DNA from: an uncultured Oscillospiraceae bacterium
Lineage (GTDB): Bacteria > Bacillota > Clostridia > Oscillospirales > Oscillospiraceae
DNA length: 35,496 nt
Direction of reading: 5' to 3'
NCBI GenBank assembly: GCA_947626785.1
Contig: CANQTO010000026.1
Location: 1 to 35,496 of the forward strand
Each line of letters starts with the position of its first letter. Positions within the stretch are counted from its first letter, which is position 1. Shown in pieces: positions 32,913 to 35,496 of this stretch. Position numbers and translations under genes: made by a program. The notes under the pieces are model-generated. The model worked only from the letters and a program-made list of their open reading frames with translations, was not told the DNA's origin and made no database searches.

Positions 32913-33587
32913 TCAGCTCTGCTTGCCAGCCTTGGCGGCCTTGGCCGCGTTCTCGTCTTTCCGCTCGGCCACAAAGTAGCTCAGAGACAGGAGGCTGTCC
33001 GAGAAGTGCACGTTCTCCACGATGGTGGAGCTGTTGGGCTCCGTGAGCTCCAGGTTGGTGAAGTTCCAGATGGCCTCGATGCCGTTGGCGGTCAGGGTCT
33101 CGGTCACGGGGATGGCGGCCTCCTTGGGCACGGCCAGCACCGCGATGTCCACCGGGTTTTCCCGCAGATAGGGCACCAGATCGTCCATGGAGTGGATAGG
33201 CACGCCCTTGAAGCTGGTACCGATGATGGCGGGCTTGATATCGAAAGCGCAGGCCAGATGGACGCCCCAGTCACTGAAGCAGAAGTTGTCCATCAGCGCA
33301 TGGCCGATGTTGCCCACGCCGATCAGAATGGCGGAGAAACCCCGGTCCATGCCCAGGATACTGGCGATCTGATCCCGCAGCGCGGTCACATTATAGCCGT
33401 AGCCCTGCTGGCCGAACTCGCCGAAGCAGCTGAAATCCTGCCGGATCTGAGAGGGGGTGAGCCCCAACTGCTGACCCAGCTCAAAAGAAGATATGCGGCT
33501 GACGCCGGCGGCGGCCAGGGAGTCCAGCTTGCGCAGATACCTGGGCAGACGGCGGATGACGTTGTTTGATACTTTCCCTCGTTTCAC
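32913..33587 (-). CDS. rex: Redox-sensing transcriptional repressor Rex
   Basis: A 224-aa dimeric repressor that senses NADH/NAD. The winged-helix domain (about 1-80) has RRLPRYLRKLDSLAAAGVSRISSFEL and LTPSQIRQDFSCFGEFGQQGYGYNV. The Rossmann domain has LIGVGNIGHALMDN and the C-terminal swapped helix DSLLSLSYFV. The start is GTG 33587 with AAGGAG upstream. It normally controls fermentation and electron-transfer genes in anaerobes. Confidence 0.95.
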   Translation of the reverse strand: MKRGKVSNNVIRRLPRYLRKLDSLAAAGVSRISSFELGQQLGLTPSQIRQDFSCFGEFGQQGYGYNVTALRDQIASILGMDRGFSAILIGVGNIGHALMDNFCFSDWGVHLACAFDIKPAIIGTSFKGVPIHSMDDLVPYLRENPVDIAVLAVPKEAAIPVTETLTANGIEAIWNFTNLELTEPNSSTIVENVHFSDSLLSLSYFVAERKDENAAKAAKAGKQS

Positions 33588-33654
33588 TTGCTTAGCTCTC
33601 CTTACGCCCGGAGAGAGGCAGACGCGCTTCTCCGTTTAAAAATATTGCTTGTCG

Positions 33655-33683
33655 ATTATAACATACAAAGTTTCAATATTCAA
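33655..33683 (-). promoter_or_regulatory. rex promoter
   Basis: Read on the - strand: TTGAAT (33683-33678), 17 nt, TATAAT (33660-33655). No clear Rex operator (TTGTTAA-type) is seen in or beside it. Confidence 0.7.
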
Positions 33684-33754
33684 GAAAAAATAACGGAAAA
33701 AGTAGGAAAAAACCGAGGGAAAGAGCGCATTTTGAATGGAAAAATATGGAATAT

Positions 33755-34777
33755 TTATGCTGCCAGCTGCGCCAGGAAGCTTTCCAGCTCCTCTTCCGAG
33801 CAGTGGGCGAGCATGAAGCCCTCCTCCGAGTCGGCATAATAGACCTTGCCGTCCCGGATATAGACGTTGATCTGCCGCTGGCCGCTCTCGTCCAGGCTGA
33901 AAATGTAGGCGGGGGACTCGGCCAGCTCCTCGTCGGACAGCTCCTCCTGCCCGGCGACGCGGGCGGAGATCGCCATCACTTTACCCTTGAGCAGGTCCAT
34001 CAGCTCGCCCTGCTTTTCCCCGTCCCAGCACTCGATATAATCCGCGGCTTTGCCCGCGTCCGGGGCAGAGGGGGTACTGAACGCGCTGTAAGCGGCGGGG
34101 GCTTCCTCCGGGGCTTTTTCCGGGGCCTCCACCGGGAGCGGGGCGGGCGCTTCCACCGCCGCCTCCTTCACGTCCTCCGCCGTCTCCGGGGCCTCCACCG
34201 TGACGGTGCCGGAGCTGTCCGCCGCCGAATAGACAGGGGCGGGGACGGAGGCGGGAGCGGGAGCCGGGGCAGATCCCTCTGTGCTCTCCTCTTCCGGAGC
34301 GGCGCCCAGGTCCAGAGCGGCCTCCGCGGGCGCATCCATGACTACGGCCTCGGCCATCAGCACCACGGCCTCCCGTTCGCCGGCCGCGCCGCCCGCGGGG
34401 ACCGCAGCGGCGGGGGCCTGAGCCGTGTCCACGGCGGCGGGGGAGCGCAGGAGGGGGGCCGTGCCGTAGGCAAGGCCGATGATGAGCGCCATACAGGCCG
34501 CGGCGGCCAGCAGGCTCCGGACCGGCCTGGACAGACGGCGGTTCTTCTTCGCCATTTCGCCCCGGCGGAGCTCCGCCATCACGTTTTCCCGCAGGCTCTC
34601 GGGGGGCTCCTCCAGGTCCTCAGACAGGCAGGAGGACAGGGCCGAGAAGGCCCGGTACATAGCCGCGCAGTCCTCGCAGCTCTTCAGGTGCTCCGCCACA
34701 AGAGCGGCCTCTTCCTTATCCAGTTCCCGGTCGATCAGCTGACTGATCAAAAATTGGATCTGTTCGCAGCTGCTCAT
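33755..34777 (-). CDS. Zinc-finger anti-sigma factor (membrane)
   Basis: A 340-aa protein. The N-terminal zf-HC2 anti-sigma domain has Cys4 and HLKSCEDC (His-x3-Cys-x2-Cys). One membrane helix (about 87-106) is followed by a long, low-complexity extracytoplasmic stretch rich in Ala/Pro/Glu (about 115-250) and a folded C-terminal domain (about 250-340). It would hold the ECF sigma factor at the membrane until an envelope signal. ATG overlaps the sigma gene by 4 nt, fitting a sigma/anti-sigma operon. Confidence 0.88.
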   Translation of the reverse strand: MSSCEQIQFLISQLIDRELDKEEAALVAEHLKSCEDCAAMYRAFSALSSCLSEDLEEPPESLRENVMAELRRGEMAKKNRRLSRPVRSLLAAAACMALIIGLAYGTAPLLRSPAAVDTAQAPAAAVPAGGAAGEREAVVLMAEAVVMDAPAEAALDLGAAPEEESTEGSAPAPAPASVPAPVYSAADSSGTVTVEAPETAEDVKEAAVEAPAPLPVEAPEKAPEEAPAAYSAFSTPSAPDAGKAADYIECWDGEKQGELMDLLKGKVMAISARVAGQEELSDEELAESPAYIFSLDESGQRQINVYIRDGKVYYADSEEGFMLAHCSEEELESFLAQLAA

Positions 34778-35394
34778 GGCGTCTCACCTCCTCCCATTTT
34801 GCTTGACGACACATAGTCGGGAATGTTCCCATCCTTCAAAAGAAACGCGCACAATTTTTTTCGCGCCCGGAACAGGCGGGACTTGACCGTTCCCACCTCC
34901 AGGTCCAGAACTTGGGCGATCTCCTCGTAGCTCAGGCCCTGGATCTCCCGCAGCAGCAGGATCTGCCGGGAGTCCGGCGGCAGGCCCGAGAGCCCCCGCT
35001 GCACCGCCTCCCGGGTCAGGCGCCGCTCCAGCTGGGCCTCCGGGGAGAAAGTCTCGTCCGGGATGTCCAGCTGGGCCTCCTCGCCCTCGTCGTCCTCCAC
35101 CGAGAGGGACACGGTGCTCCGCCGGTTCCGGCGGCGCAGGAAGTCCAGGCACACGTTGGAGACGATCCGGTACAGCCACACGGAGAACTTGCTGTCCCCC
35201 CGGAAGCTGGACAGGGACTGGTAGGCCTTGATGAAGGCCTCCTGGGCCATGTCCGCCGCGTCCTCCCGGTCGTTCACCATGCGCAGGGCCAGGTTGTATA
35301 CATTTTTCTCATAGGCGGCCATCAGCTCTTCGAAGGCGTTCACGTCCCCGTCCAGGATCTGGCGGATGACGGCCTGTTCCCGCTCCCGCGTCAT
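34774..35394 (-). CDS. ECF-type RNA polymerase sigma factor
   Basis: A 206-aa SigW/RpoE-like factor. Region 2 is NLALRMVNDREDAADMAQEAFIKAYQSL...FSVWLYRIVSNVCLDFLRRR; region 4 is LPPDSRQILLLREIQGLSYEEIAQVLDLEVGTVKSRLFRARKKL. An acidic linker (SVEDDEGEEAQLDIPDE) joins them. It is translationally coupled to the anti-sigma gene. Upstream AGAAGG supports ATG 35394. Target promoters are not visible in the window. Confidence 0.93.
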   Translation of the reverse strand: MTREREQAVIRQILDGDVNAFEELMAAYEKNVYNLALRMVNDREDAADMAQEAFIKAYQSLSSFRGDSKFSVWLYRIVSNVCLDFLRRRNRRSTVSLSVEDDEGEEAQLDIPDETFSPEAQLERRLTREAVQRGLSGLPPDSRQILLLREIQGLSYEEIAQVLDLEVGTVKSRLFRARKKLCAFLLKDGNIPDYVSSSKMGGGETP

Positions 35395-35496
35395 GGTCTC
35401 ACCTTCTTCTTACTTCTTATTTTAGGGCTTGTTTTAAAAATGGGAAACGGTTGTATTATTTCAACAAGATAGCAATAGCACCGACATAAACGAAAG

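Noticed and set aside
1-35496. CRISPR arrays, tRNA or rRNA genes
   Set aside because: No regularly spaced direct repeats and no tRNA/rRNA signature were seen anywhere in the window.

Overview
The window reads as chromosome of a high-GC, spore-forming, anaerobic Firmicute, most plausibly Clostridia of the Oscillospiraceae type. This placement is an inference from gene content (Rex, MnmE, a PdaB-like spore deacetylase fragment, a DUF1002 secreted protein, a VanZ-like protein, an ECF sigma/anti-sigma pair) and from GC-rich codon use; no rRNA or marker gene is present to fix a genus.

Region 1 (about 340-22240, all + strand) is a Wzx/Wzy-type cell-surface polysaccharide locus. It opens with an LCP ligase, then nucleotide-sugar genes (UDP-glucose dehydrogenase, UDP-xylose synthase, GalE), two tandem phosphoglycosyl transferases, a GT2, a cobalamin-type radical SAM enzyme and UDP-galactopyranose mutase. 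At about 9.7 kb the GC content drops sharply. From there to 20432 lies an AT-rich cassette of six glycosyltransferases, a Wzy-like polymerase, an AglQ-like alpha/alpha-toroid protein and a Wzx flippase. Immediately after wzx is a 51-codon remnant of a second glf, so the AT-rich cassette is bracketed by glf sequence, as expected for cassette exchange. The locus closes with a membrane-anchored SGNH hydrolase and a VanZ-like protein. Predicted precursors are UDP-GlcA, UDP-Xyl, UDP-Gal and UDP-Galf.

The most striking signal is three long G/C homopolymers in glycan genes of this locus: G8 (4237-4244) at the junction of the two phosphoglycosyl transferases, C9 (10941-10949) near the end of a GT4 gene, and G9 (15154-15162) inside a GT2 gene that is out of frame as read here and would be restored by losing one G. 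This looks like slipped-strand phase variation of a surface glycan.

Region 2 (about 22240-27340) is an integrative-element-like segment on the - strand: a 44-aa protein, a large serine recombinase, an HTH-DUF3883 (predicted PD-(D/E)XK nuclease fold) protein, an XRE regulator, an unknown protein and a small XRE regulator, tightly packed. To its right are twin - strand sigma-A promoters whose spacers carry GGTACC-centred palindromes, a ribbon-helix-helix protein, a promoter-terminator unit that would make an RNA of about 56 nt, and a junction that truncates a PdaB-like deacetylase gene.

Region 3 (27340-35496) is ordinary chromosome: DUF364-like protein, NagB, DUF1002 protein, AIM24-family protein, MnmE, Rex, and an ECF sigma factor with its zinc-finger anti-sigma factor. 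A structured intergenic repeat of about 121 bp occurs twice, at 161-282 (+) and 27660-27780 (-), with compensatory changes in its stems.
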